From assembly GCA_003116975.1 (NCBI GenBank), contig BGKB01000002.1:434001-498000 (forward strand): a stretch of 64,000 nucleotides of DNA, given 5' to 3'. Under the pieces are notes generated by a model that saw only the letters and a program-made list of their open reading frames with translations, did no database searches and was not told where the DNA came from. Shown piece after piece: positions 30,857 to 41,400 of the stretch; positions within the stretch are counted from its first letter, which is position 1; each line of letters opens with the position of its first letter. Origin of the DNA: Aurantiochytrium sp. KH105 (Eukaryota > Sar > Bigyra > Thraustochytrida > Thraustochytriidae). Made by a program: the position numbers and the translations under genes.

Positions 30857-31984
30857 AACATTGTCGATTTCGATTGACACTTTTGAACGGCAGTCTCTTT
30901 TATGCGTGTATATGCTCACGGAGGTGGTTTTGAGACACCTTTGCGTTTGCAGGCCGATCCTTCACTTGGTGTGAAGGTTGCGTCGTTAAAGTAGTAAGAC
31001 AAGATTTTACTAATGTACCATCTCGGAAAATGATATCGTTGTGTGTGTATACGTGGAAAGGGTTTGGTTCTGCCATTGATAACCAGGGTCGAAAAGGAAA
31101 GTTCGATGAAATGATTTCCAACTTTCATTCTTCGAGGCGATCGGCGACCGCCGTCAAAGTCAGAAAAGTCTTTTCTTTGTAGTTGAGTCTGAGGCGGTAG
31201 CGCGCCATCGGATGAATTGAGGTACGCGACGAGGTCAGGGGACTTTCAGGATAACACCTTATTGTGCAGACATCACAGCCCAGAAGCTAATGTATCGGCC
31301 TTAGGGCGCAAAGCAGAGGCTTATTGACTCCGTATACCACAACAAACAAATTGAGCCCTACCTGTGACTCACAGAAAGAAGGAAGCTGTCGTAGCGAGAA
31401 TCTTTCAAGCTTTTCGACGACTGACAGTGAGGCTCGGATTGGCGCTGAGAGATTCGAGACCGCGCTCGCCGATCGCTGCCTCTCACCTCCATCCGACACG
31501 GGCTTTCTGAGCTTCTTTCCCCATCTGCCTTCTGCACTGGCCTCAGTGTCTACTTCACGAACCGCGGCGCTCTCCAGAGCTTCTCTCCCCTGGACCCGCT
31601 GCAGACGGCTACGGCTGGCAGGCGAGGGGGCGGGCTCGGCTTCGTTCTCTTCAGCTAGCAGTGATTACAACATGCGACAGTAGTATGGCTGACGGCGACA
31701 GCGACGACCTCGCCCTTCATTCCGCACGGCCCAGCAGCGAGTCTTAGCGCTCTCGACCGTCCCGTCCCATACATAAGCCCTGCCAAGATTCGAACCCCCT
31801 TCCTTTCCTTCTCCCTCCCGACCTTCTTTCGCAAACGGTCGCAGCGGTCGACGCAGCCGCAGCCGCGGCTAAGAGTCAAGTAACGCTGACCCTCGCGCCA
31901 CAGCCGCGGCTGCAGCACAAGTTGCTGACGTGAGCATCAGCGAGACGCCCAGCCCGTGGCCCGCTCGGGCGCAGGATTAGAGGC

Positions 31985-32122
31985 GCAGCAGCCAGCAGCA
32001 GCTGCAGCAGCAGCTTCTCATCTGGCTGCAGCAGCAGGCAGCTGTAGCAGATAAGCTGGGGCTGCAGCACAGCGACTCCAGCCGGCCATGTGCCGCGGCA
32101 GCCTGCTGCTGCTTTCAACGTC
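31985..32122. repeat. CAG/CTG-rich imperfect repeat
   Basis: Clusters of CAGCAGC and CTGCAG across about 140 bases; it could form slipped hairpins. Confidence 0.7.
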
Positions 32123-32836
32123 CCAGCTCGTCCCGGTCGATCTCTACTCCAAGGGCTGCTAGCTGCTGCGGCAGCCTCTGTGGGGGTCTGTGTCCTCTCA
32201 TGGCACCCTCCGTGTGCTTTAGCGAATAAGACTTCCAGGGAAGCTGGCAGCTTCTCCTGCCCCGCGCTTCCGACATTTGACCCTCCTCCGCCACGGGTTT
32301 CCCCGAAAGCTGCTGCGGGAATCTGCAGTCCGCCTGTTGCAGCAGAATTTCTCCCCCAGCGCTGCATACCTTTCCGCTGGCTGCGGGCGCGGTGAAGTCA
32401 AGCGCCAGGGGGCGGGAAGATGGGGGAGGCGTAAGAAGAAAAGAAAAGTGACGCGCCCTTTCTGTCTGTCTGCTTACCGCAGCGCAGGTTCGGCTGCGGG
32501 CCTTTTGCCCTCTCCGCTCGTTCCGCTCTTGCCCCGCAGTCCGCGCTGCTGCCTCACCAGGCAAGCAAGGCTCTTTCGTTCCGGAGTCCGCGCTTTCAAC
32601 GTTCCTGGCCTCGCTTTCAAGTGCAACGTGCTGCGAGTTGCCGTCGCAGCCCGGTGCTCTCGACAGCCACAGCGCCTTGCCCGTTCGTTCTCGCCGGCTT
32701 CCGCCCCCCTTCGAAGGAACCCTCACCTTCAACCCCGAAGGGCCTCGGTGCGGCGGGCGGCTGCGGGGCTGCGGGCGCCGCGGGGGTGGGGGGGGGGACG
32801 GGCCGCGCGCCTCGTCTCCCCGCGCCGCCGCCGCGG

Positions 32837-33020
32837 TCTGCTCTGCTCTGCTCTGCTCTGCTCTGCGCCGCTCCCCGTGCCGGCCGGCCGCGCCTCTCCT
32901 CCCCGGCGGCGCGGCAAACCCGCTTCGCCTCGGCGCGCCCGCCCCGCCCCCGGAGCCGCGGAGAGAGCAGAGCAGCGCCGCGCAGGGCAGAGCAGAGCAG
33001 AGCGGAGCAAAGCGGAGCAG
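32837..33020. repeat. Inverted pentamer arrays (TCTGC facing GAGCA)
   Basis: A pure TCTGC array at 32837-32866 is followed about 100 bases later by GAGCA arrays (32965-33020), which are its reverse complement. Together they can fold into a long hairpin. Confidence 0.8.
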
Positions 33021-33085
33021 CCCCGGAGCACGCAAGCAGCCGCGCCCGCACGGCGCAGAGCGGAGCAGCGCGGCGCCCTCGAGGA

Positions 33086-33120
33086 CTGACAGACAGGCAG
33101 GCAGGCAGGCAGGCAGACGA
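33086..33120. repeat. GGCA/GACA tetranucleotide repeat
   Basis: ACAGACAGGCAGGCAGGCAG-type array in the leader of the second Mpv17-like gene. Confidence 0.9.
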
Positions 33121-33719
33121 CGAGGCGCCGCGCGGGAGCGAGCGAAGGTGAGTGACTGGGCGGGCAGGCGCGCAGCGAGCGAGCGAGCGAGGGCGGCGCG
33201 AGCGGGAGGCCGGCCGGGCGAGGCGAGGCGAGGCGAGGCGAAGCCGCACCGCGAGCACGCGACCGGCGGCTGCGGAGCGCCACGGCGTTGCGCGCGCGCC
33301 GGGGAGCGTGCGAGCGTGCGAGCGTGCGTGCGTGCAGGCGTGCGAAGAAGAAGAGCGAGGAGGAGGAGGAGGCCCCGTGCGGCGGCAGAGCGGGAACAGC
33401 TGCTGCAGAGCAGAGAGCGCAGAGCAGAGCAGAGCACAGCACAGCAGCAGGGCGGGGCTGAGCGGACAGTGAGCTGAGCTGAGCTGAGCTGAGCCGGAGC
33501 CAGCCACCGCCGCCGCCGCCACCGACGGAGTGACCGAGCGACGCCCACAGAACAGAACCCGAAGTCTAACCTGACACTGCATCCATCATTCGCATTCGTC
33601 ATTGGCAGCAGCCAGGCATTGGTAGCACTGGCAGCGAGCGGCGTTGGCAGCGGCGACGACGACCCGAGCAGCACAGTGACTGCGACAGCGACAGCGACAA
33701 CGACAGCGATTGCGAGAGG

Positions 33720-34559
33720 ATGCTAAGCAACAGCCGCGTCATGCTCAAGGCGGCGGGCCAGCAGGCGCGTCTCGGCGCCGGGCGCTGGCAGGCGGCGCCG
33801 GCGCGCCTCCCGGCGATGCGGTCGCCGCCGACGGCGCTGGCGCCCCGCGCCAAGACCTTCAAGACGGAGTCCAGCAAGCTGCGCAACGTGGCCTCCTCCG
33901 TGCCGTCGGGCTCCACGCTCGGCGCCTCGGCCGGACTCGGCGGACTCCTCGCGCTCATGCAGGCCAACCCGTTCACGGCCCAGGTCACCATTGCCACATG
34001 CAAGACGTCGCTCGCCGATATCATCGTGCAGAAGCGCGTCGAGGGCGCGGAGCAAATCGACTGGCGCCGCAATATGCTCTTCATCATGTTCGGAGGCGCC
34101 TACCTCGGTCTCTTTCAGTGGTTCGTCTACGTGCGTCTCTTCCAGCGCCTCTTCCCCGCCATGGACACCTTTTGTAACCAGACGATGCGCGAAAAGCTCA
34201 GGAACAAGGAAGGCATTAGGGCGCTCCTGGGCCAGATCGCCCTCGACTTCACCTTTGTCCAGCCCTTCTTGTACTTTCCCGTCTTTTACAGCTTTAAGAC
34301 GCTTCTGGACACCGATCCCGAGGTGCAGGCAAGCCTCGCGAACCGCTTCAGCTCCGCTTTTGCCAAGTGGCGCGCGAACCTTTTCGAGGACAACTTTGGC
34401 ATGTGTGCTTTCTGGCTCCCCATGGACCTCATCATCTATTCTGTCCCCATCTACCTGCGTCTCCCGCTCAACCATGCTGTTTCTTTCATCTGGTGCTGCA
34501 TTCTCTCCATCTTCCGCGGTGACGATGCTCCTGCTGTAGCTATCGACGAATCGGCATAA
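33720..34559 (+). CDS. Mpv17/PMP22-family membrane protein, copy 2
   Basis: Encodes 279 residues from the ATG at 33720. It is clearly paralogous to the gene at 23778: the same Arg-rich presequence style, an identical SPPTALAPR block, TIATCKTSLADII, RVEGAEQIDWRRN and VYLRLP-type segments (here PIYLRLP). Sequence has diverged mainly in the membrane helices (for example FTFVQPFLYFPVFYSFKT against IIVFQPFMYFPVFYNFKT) and in the C-terminal tail. The expected Mpv17 signature occurs near residues 225-265. Likely mitochondrial inner membrane. The duplicate pair in the same orientation points to a segmental or tandem duplication that now encloses the TIR-NACHT-WD40 gene. Confidence 0.9.
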   Translation: MLSNSRVMLKAAGQQARLGAGRWQAAPARLPAMRSPPTALAPRAKTFKTESSKLRNVASSVPSGSTLGASAGLGGLLALMQANPFTAQVTIATCKTSLADIIVQKRVEGAEQIDWRRNMLFIMFGGAYLGLFQWFVYVRLFQRLFPAMDTFCNQTMREKLRNKEGIRALLGQIALDFTFVQPFLYFPVFYSFKTLLDTDPEVQASLANRFSSAFAKWRANLFEDNFGMCAFWLPMDLIIYSVPIYLRLPLNHAVSFIWCCILSIFRGDDAPAVAIDESA

Positions 34560-35184
34560 ATCTAGGTCTAGACGTTGACCAAGGCCGAGGTAGTAAGTAA
34601 ACTCAGGGTAGGTCCTCGTACCTGCCATCATCGCCGTGCGCAACTCCCCGTCCCTCTTCGTTTCTACAATTTTATTTCGCGCGAATCCTTAGAATGCACT
34701 CACACATAGACATCCCTGCTACGTGCATGGTCCCGCCTCGTTGTTGAACGACTTAGGCTAGCAAGCAGCCACCCTGCAGAACAATATACAGACTTGATTT
34801 TGATTATTTTATGAATACCGCTGCTGTCTCACTGAAAATTCCCCTTTGTGCTGCAGTGTAGGCTCTACGCAAGAAAGGAATCACGCACAGAAAGTGTCGC
34901 TCTTTGCGAAAACACAAATCTGACTGGTGGAACAAAGCCATGCAATCGCGAATGTGATTGATAGACTGCAAAGAGCGAGCGGTCAATGCTTTTGCGCGTG
35001 TCCGAGCCATGAGCAACAATCTTGCAAGAGCTTTCCTTTTCTCCGAGTGCAGTCTTGAAAGAAGATAGAGTTAGAGAAATATACATACAAGGTGCAACCA
35101 AGACGGCCCTGGAGTTGACAGCAGAAAGGGAAACTCGGTATCTTTCGCCGGCAAGACAAGATCTGATGCCAAAGCTCCCCAGCT
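34560..35184. other. Convergent intergenic stretch
   Basis: Lies between the 3' ends of the second Mpv17-like gene and the SNARE gene. Nothing recognised. Confidence 0.6.
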
Positions 35185-36147
35185 TCAAATCTTGTGCTTT
35201 GCAAGAAGCACCACGAGCACAATAACGAAAAGGGCGAGCAGCGCCGCAAAACCACACGTAAATGGATTCACCTTGCGCCTGTACATGGCGGTCTTGCGTA
35301 ATTCCTCAAGACCCCCGCGCGTATTTTCGTGGGCCGTATCTACATTTGCGCCAATGGCCTCAATGTCTTCGCCCTGCTCGTGGACGAGGGTCGCCACTTC
35401 ACGCGAGATCTCATTGAGCTGATTCACGTTCTGCCTCAATCGCGTGAACTCCGACTCGCGCTGAGAGAGGTCTTCTTGGTTGAACACTGCCTGCTCGTGC
35501 AAGAGGCGCTGCTCCAAGGCGGCCCGCTGTTCCTCGTCCTGCTGCTGCCGCTGCAGCATTTGCTGCTGCTGCTGCTGTCCCGGCGCAAAAGACCCATCGC
35601 CAAACGGATTGTCGCCACGACGTCCTGCTGTTGCGGCGCCCGTGGCCTCCTGCTGGGCTGCCATGGCGCCGCGGAGGCCGCTGTCCAGAGCCTTGCACTG
35701 CGCCTCGAAGGCGGACACGAGTCGCTGGTTCATGGGCTCCACGCGCTGCTGCTCTTCCGCCGGCAGCGAGGCGCATTCGCGCGCGAGCTCGGAAAGCCGC
35801 GCGCGCGCCTGCTCCGCGCTCCGCGTCGCGCTCTCCGCCAGCGGGCCCACGCGCCGCGGCTCGTCCTTGCAGCGCAGCGCCTCGCGCGCCGCGGCCTCGA
35901 ACTCCCGCACCGCCCGCGCGGCCTTTCTGCGCGCCGCGGACGCGCCCATCGAGGGCCGCCCTGCCAGCGACCCGAACGAGCTCCCCGAGCTCCTCACCGA
36001 CGCCTCCGCCTCCGCCTCCGCGCCGCCCGCGCCCGCCGCGCCCGCGGGCCCGCGCAGCTCGCGCGGGTCGCGCTCGCCCGCGCCATGCCCGCCATCATCA
36101 TCATCGTCTGCGCCCGCGCCCAGCAGCCGCGCGCGCAGCCCGCTCAT
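35185..36147 (-). CDS. Qa-SNARE (syntaxin-like)
   Basis: Encodes 320 residues from the ATG at 36147. A further upstream frame starts only at a TTG and translates to Arg/Ser simple sequence, so I leave it out. Residues about 70-185 are a helical N-terminal region (Habc-like, rich in Ala, Arg and Glu). A Gln-rich stretch (QQQQQQ) precedes the SNARE motif at about 225-290, which contains FTRLRQNVNQLNEISREV and the zero-layer Gln in LVHEQGEDIEAIGANVD. Residues about 299-318 form a single C-terminal membrane anchor (CGFAALLALFVIVLVVLLA) with a short KHKI tail. This is the plan of an endosomal/vacuolar or Golgi syntaxin (Pep12/syntaxin-7 style), which fuses vesicles with its compartment. The exact compartment cannot be read from sequence. 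Confidence 0.9.
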   Translation of the reverse strand: MSGLRARLLGAGADDDDDGGHGAGERDPRELRGPAGAAGAGGAEAEAEASVRSSGSSFGSLAGRPSMGASAARRKAARAVREFEAAAREALRCKDEPRRVGPLAESATRSAEQARARLSELARECASLPAEEQQRVEPMNQRLVSAFEAQCKALDSGLRGAMAAQQEATGAATAGRRGDNPFGDGSFAPGQQQQQQMLQRQQQDEEQRAALEQRLLHEQAVFNQEDLSQRESEFTRLRQNVNQLNEISREVATLVHEQGEDIEAIGANVDTAHENTRGGLEELRKTAMYRRKVNPFTCGFAALLALFVIVLVVLLAKHKI

Positions 36148-36788
36148 CCTCCGCGCCTCTCCTCTCTCCCGCCCGCCTCCCCCGCCCGCCGCCGCCGCCG
36201 TCCCCCGCGAGCGCGAGCGCGGCCGCGACCCCGTGCGCGAGCGCCGCGTCCGGGAGCGACCTTGGTTGGGATCTGGATTGGGCAACGATCCTCGCTCTCG
36301 CTGCGACGACCGCGGGGCAAAAGACAGCAGCGTCGATCAGCCAGATTTGGATTGTCATGGAGGAGAGCCATGAGCCGGATGGAGATCCTCGATGAAGGAG
36401 GCGGTGGCCTCGGAAGGCTTCGTCTTGGTATATGCGAGACGAACACCTGCTGCAAGCAGCGAGGCTTGGCTCTCTCGATGGGCTGAAGTGGGATCCCCGG
36501 CGCTGCAGGGAAATCTGAAGATGCTTCGCGCAGGAAATGGTGCCGGTTTTCCGTCTCGTGCAAGCTATGGAACACGTCTGCATTGCCGACCGCGGTCTCT
36601 TCGATGCTGGCATTTTCTTGATGTCGAATGTTTTGCTCGCGAACGCAGCACGAGAGTGCTTTGGCACGGGCAGAGGCATCTCAGGCTATCGATTCTGCGT
36701 TCTTTCTTTTTGTTCGTTGAAATCACGGACTGGAGTTGGTAATATGAGCTATGAATAAATGGAACATGGGTCAAACGGTCGCTGAAAG
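36148..36788. other. Intergenic stretch between SNARE and phosphatase genes
   Basis: GC-rich leader of the SNARE gene, then AT-richer DNA at the 3' end of the phosphatase gene. No gene supported. Confidence 0.55.
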
Positions 36789-38297
36789 TTACACGCCGCA
36801 AAGGTCGTCAAAGTCGCAAGGCCCGGCCTCGGCGTCGAGCTGGGCCAAGAAGTCGTCAAGCCCGCACAAAGATTTTAGCGGTCCGCTTGCATTCGTGCAG
36901 AGACTATCGGGCATCGGAACAACCGCCTCATTGTGCAAAATTTGCACATAAAATGAAGTAAACGGGTCTGCTGGACCATCGCCACTTGTGTCCTCACATC
37001 GCAATAGCACCACAGCCACGTTGGCGGCAAAGGGACTCACGCGACCAGAACGCCAATGACGCGCAGCCACACGGAGCTCATTAAGCTTGTCCCGCACCGT
37101 ACCTGGCGACGCGTTGCCCGCCACCTCGTATGGCGAGTGGCCCTCGGGGTCGCGATACAGGCCCAACCGAGCCACCAGCGGGATGATCGTCTCCGCATGG
37201 CCAAATCGCAAAGTGGTGCGCCGCAACGCCATTGCGGCGTCCTCTTCAGATCCTGCCAATAAAGTTGCAATCTCCCGCGTGGTCTGCGAAATATCGTGCA
37301 CCAATGGACAGGCCATCTCGTAATTGATCTGAAACCCGTACCCCTTGAGCCAGTAGCTCTCTACGTCATCCATGTATGCTAAAAGTTCCACATCGCTCTG
37401 GTCCAATAGCCCACAAGCGGGCGTGTCGGTGTTCAGCGCCGCCAAGTGCATCACACAGAGATCCCAAACCCCATGCACAACCATCTTCGTTCCCAAGTTC
37501 GCCATCCGCTCGTACAATTCTGCATCTTTCTGTCGCACACGGCTCATGATGCGTGCAAAAACATCCGCATACACCATCTCCGCGACGCGTCCAAGCGGAC
37601 CAGTCTCCTCGAGCGTCTTGTTCTTCTTCACCTCGGACGCATAGCGCGGACACGCTTTGTGAAATCTCAAGTGCCGGTCGTGCGCTTTCGTCTCGGATCG
37701 AATCGCTACGCTTACATTGGATCCAAAAGCCCCACGACAAAACGCAGCCGCACTTTGCAATGCTCTCGTCACTTGCGACGAACGCACATCGTGCCGCACA
37801 GGGTGATAGCCTCCTTCAAATAATGAAGAGTATTGCAACTGAAATCGGCGCCCCATGGCCTCGAGCTCCGCGTCGCCACTTTCTGTCAGCAGTCCGGCGT
37901 CCTCGTCACGAAACTCGAGATCCTTCTCGCCCAAAATTTCCGCCATCGCGCGCAACTTGCGCAAACTCTTTTCTGTTGGGTACCTCGTACCGTGTCGCAC
38001 GACCTTGTACACGTGAACGATCTCGCACTGCTGGTCTTGGCCCTCCTTTGTTTTAAAGACGCCGACCTCAGCGACGTCCGCCGCACAGCTCTCTGGTTCC
38101 TCTCCTGGATGCTCGGCGTCGAGGCGCGCCGCATACGGCGTCTTCGTACCAAGATGCCCCGCCAGGTGCTCGGCACCCTGGACCATGAACATGTCGGTGC
38201 TCGTCATGCTCTGCGCCGGCTGCGACCTCACACAACAGAGTGAAGCTCCCGCCACCAGGACAGAAAGAACGGTCGTACTCGCGACGAGGCATCGCAT
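36789..38297 (-). CDS. MINPP-like histidine acid phosphatase (phytase superfamily), secreted or luminal
   Basis: Encodes 502 residues from the ATG at 38297. Residues 1-25 are a signal peptide. The catalytic motif RHGTRYP is at 101-107 (H102 forms the phosphohistidine), and the second signature HAE is at 367-369 within RFGHAETIIPLVARLGLY, close to the animal multiple inositol polyphosphate phosphatase pattern. Paired cysteines are spread through the chain, consistent with a luminal or secreted fold. Length matches MINPP1-type enzymes. The reaction would be removal of phosphate from inositol phosphates such as InsP6, in the ER lumen, an endolysosome or outside the cell. No clear C-terminal KDEL-type retention signal is present (it ends DDLCGV). 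Alternative: a generic acid phosphatase or phytase. Confidence 0.9.
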   Translation of the reverse strand: MRCLVASTTVLSVLVAGASLCCVRSQPAQSMTSTDMFMVQGAEHLAGHLGTKTPYAARLDAEHPGEEPESCAADVAEVGVFKTKEGQDQQCEIVHVYKVVRHGTRYPTEKSLRKLRAMAEILGEKDLEFRDEDAGLLTESGDAELEAMGRRFQLQYSSLFEGGYHPVRHDVRSSQVTRALQSAAAFCRGAFGSNVSVAIRSETKAHDRHLRFHKACPRYASEVKKNKTLEETGPLGRVAEMVYADVFARIMSRVRQKDAELYERMANLGTKMVVHGVWDLCVMHLAALNTDTPACGLLDQSDVELLAYMDDVESYWLKGYGFQINYEMACPLVHDISQTTREIATLLAGSEEDAAMALRRTTLRFGHAETIIPLVARLGLYRDPEGHSPYEVAGNASPGTVRDKLNELRVAARHWRSGRVSPFAANVAVVLLRCEDTSGDGPADPFTSFYVQILHNEAVVPMPDSLCTNASGPLKSLCGLDDFLAQLDAEAGPCDFDDLCGV

Positions 38298-38431
38298 CGT
38301 GGTCTCGTCTCGTCTTGTCTTGTCTCCTCACGGCACCTTACGTCCGCGACCTTGAAGGGCGCCCAGCGCAAGAGGATATGCAACGCCAGGAATCAGCAGG
38401 TTTATTTGTTAGTTAGGTCTAGAATGCTAGT

Positions 38432-41400
38432 TCATGCGGCACCTGTTGGCACTGTCCCGGCGGTGGAGCCGCTTGCAAATATGGGCAGCAGATGTGTATG
38501 CTTGTGCGCGGCAGCAATGTCCGCGGGGGTTCTGCCGTCAACGTCGGGCTGGTTCACAAGATGGCGAAACCCGTTTTGCAAGAGTATCTCGCACGAAGCC
38601 AAGTCTCCTCGCGCAATAACATTGTGCAGCGCACTTGCGACATGAGGATCGTCACCAGAACGCGCGAGTTTGTCTGCGGGGTGATGGATAATGTATCGAA
38701 GAAGAGTGGGCGCACTACCGCTCGCGCAAACTGCCTCGAGGCCCTCGCAATTTACCTCGGATCCATCCTCGCCCCCCGTCCCGGCACCGCTTTCAGCCGC
38801 AGCGTCCTGCAGAAATGCCTTCCATACGTATTTGGCCTGGATGAAGCGTTCCTTGACGCGCCGGGGAGCGTCTGGCTCCGGCTTGGCCCACTCCTCTTGC
38901 TCAGAGAGATGGGCTTCGAAAATAGCATTTACAGCCTCATTTCCAAGAGCCTCGAGAACGGCCTTGGACGCATCCGTCCATGAATCGAGCGTCATCGACC
39001 GGACTTTCGAGACATGGACTCCCAAGGAGCGATGAATGCCTGAGCACTCGATGCAGACCAAGACGCCTAGGTTGATCGACGCCCAGTCCGGTTGAGCAGC
39101 TCCGCAATCAGCGCACGTTGTGTTGGCCTCCTGAACCGCGAGAAGTTGAGGATCTGAGCAAAGCTGCCCGGCAGCAAACTTGGTCTTCGTCGCCTCCTCG
39201 GTTCCAGGGTCTGTGCTAACTTCAGATGTCCTGGACACCTGCGACTGACCGCCAAAGTCGGTAATGAGCCGCTCCGTCGATGTGCGGATGGTGTCAATCC
39301 ACTCGCGCATCGAGATCTCATTCTCGGCTTGCATCACATACGTTCGTCGATTCGGCGACAATATCTCAAAGCAAAAGCTCATGTCATTCGTCACTGCCGC
39401 GTCTGCCTCGCGGACCGTGGCGAACATGCACTCGCAAATGAAAACAGGTTGATCGCACACGTCATAGTCCCGGATATAAAACAGCTTGCCTCCTTGCAGA
39501 ACGAACCATCGACGTTTCCACGACTTGCGCATCTTTGAGGAACGCTTTCGAAGATAGCCTTCCTTCACCACGGGAGTTGATTTCGGTGGCGGCACGAATT
39601 CCTTTTCGTCCGCGTTTTGCGCGCCACCGCGCCCTCTTTTGCTATCTCCGCGCCGGCGCAACCGACGCCGTCGTCCAGCTCCACCTCGACCCTCACCATC
39701 AATGTCTTCGTCATTCTCATTCTCATTCTCGTCGTCGTCATCGTCGTCCAGGTCATCGTCCAAATCATCATCGTCGTCCAAATCGTCATCATCGTCATCA
39801 TCGTCAACGACGACAAGATCATCGCCATCGTCGTTGCCGAAAAGTTCATTGCCAATCTCACCCTCATTGATAACCTCTGTGTCGCCGCCATCTCCAGAAC
39901 CCTCAGCCGGGACGCCACCTTTGCAAACCATCGTCGTCTCATCCTTGTCAGCACCAGTCTTTGCGGGGACCTCATCAACGCGCTGCTTCTTCTCTTCACC
40001 ATGACATGAATTCGGACTTGCGTTAAGCTCATGGGCAAGCTCGCCGACGCTACCACGCCCACGGCTTCGCCGTTTGCCAGCATGGGCAGCGTCTTGCGCG
40101 ACTTGCTGGTGCGTGAGCTCTTGCTGAGCAGAGGCTGCCGATCTTCCGGCCGGCCGGTGCTGCGGTGGCATTGGACGCCGTCGTGGCTGCGGGCGCGATG
40201 CACCCACAGCGCCACTTTCGTGCTTCGAAGATCTCTTTTTGAGCGCCCACGTCTTGATACGGTCTTTCAGAAAGGTCGAACGCACCCTTCCGTGCTGCGC
40301 CTTCGGAGCATACGCAAGCTGCGCGCTGCTCTTGTGCCGCGTGTACATGGAGTTTGACCGCGCGCGAGGCTCAAACTTGGTTGACGCACTTGATGAAGGC
40401 AGCTGCCGGCGGGAGGCCGTCGCCGCTCCGGGCGGTGGGGACGCCGCATTCGAGAGCTCCATTGACTTGAGCGCAGCAAGCAAGGGGCCGTGCGGAGTCG
40501 TCGTAGATAACGGTCGCTCTTGAATCCACAACCCCCGATCGACTAACTCTTTGAGGCCCACGCGATATACACGTTGCAAATCCTTGGCCAGAGTTCCCAG
40601 GGCAACACTCGGCTGATACTCAATGTTAAAAGCTTCGGATATCGTGGGGTCATACGGCCCGTTTACAATAACCCGCGACTTGTTGTCGAGCAAACACCGA
40701 ACCGACGCTGGCTGACGCGAATTGCTAGGTTCAAAGTCAATCAGATGAAGAGAGCTTGCAAGATGTGCAGGAATGAGGTTCTCCATCTTCGAGGGATCCA
40801 GAACATGTGGGGTATCATCTCCAGCGACTTTGCTACCGCCGAAGCCGCTGCCACCCCCACCACCGCCACTCGTAGAGGAGCCAGTAGCCGCAGCAGCGGC
40901 GGCGGCAGCAACCCCGCTTCGAATATCGCTCAACGGCGTCTCTTGGTTCAGGTGCGGAAATGCAAGGTTGAGCCATAGATCTGAGCGTAAAAACTTCGTG
41001 TACTCGTCTGCGCGTAAAATGTCGACGACTTCTCGCAGCGCAAGATCAAAAAAGGAGCGCGAGATGCTCGACGCCTTTGCCTTGGTCGCCTCAAAGGCTG
41101 TACGCAATTGCTCAACGCGCGAGGAACTTAATTGTAAATCAAGTTCGCCATTGACATACTTTTGCATGATCGCTGCCGCCCGCTCGCGCCGACTAAATTT
41201 ATCCTCCAGCGTCCGATACCGTTCTGCGTCGAGCCAAAAGGAAATGTGCGTCACTCTGCCTTCGCGAATCAAGTATCGCAGAAAGCTAATGAGCATGTTT
41301 GGCGTATGCAGAATTTCCGAGAGTGCCGGAGACTTTTTCAGCAGCACGAAGCTATCGAGCGCACGGAGTCTCCGACCTTCGTCAGACATGGATCGAGAGT

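Larger units (their letters stand above)
30857..33719. other. Gene-free stretch, leader of the second Mpv17-like gene
   Basis: 30857-31900 has mixed composition with no supported gene. 31985-32120 is CAG/CTG-rich. From 32450 it is extremely GC-rich with inverted TCTGC and GAGCA arrays, a GGCA array and a GAGCT array. A consensus splice donor (AAG then GTGAGT, at 33148) suggests an intron in the 5' leader. Long frames on both strands are compositional. Confidence 0.5.

Noticed and set aside
31324..31683. 119-codon plus-strand frame
   Set aside because: Ser/Arg-rich composition, no motif, and no neighbouring features of a gene.
31775..31815. tRNA-like T-loop (GGTTCGAATC on the minus strand)
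   Set aside because: The flanking bases do not pair as a T stem, and no acceptor or anticodon arm fits.
32115..33674. 519-codon minus-strand frame upstream of the second Mpv17-like gene
   Set aside because: Low-complexity translation in a repeat-filled leader; overlapping frames of similar quality exist on the other strand.
36148..36285. 46-residue N-terminal extension of the SNARE from a TTG
   Set aside because: Non-ATG start and Arg/Ser simple sequence; the ATG at 36147 gives a normal syntaxin length.
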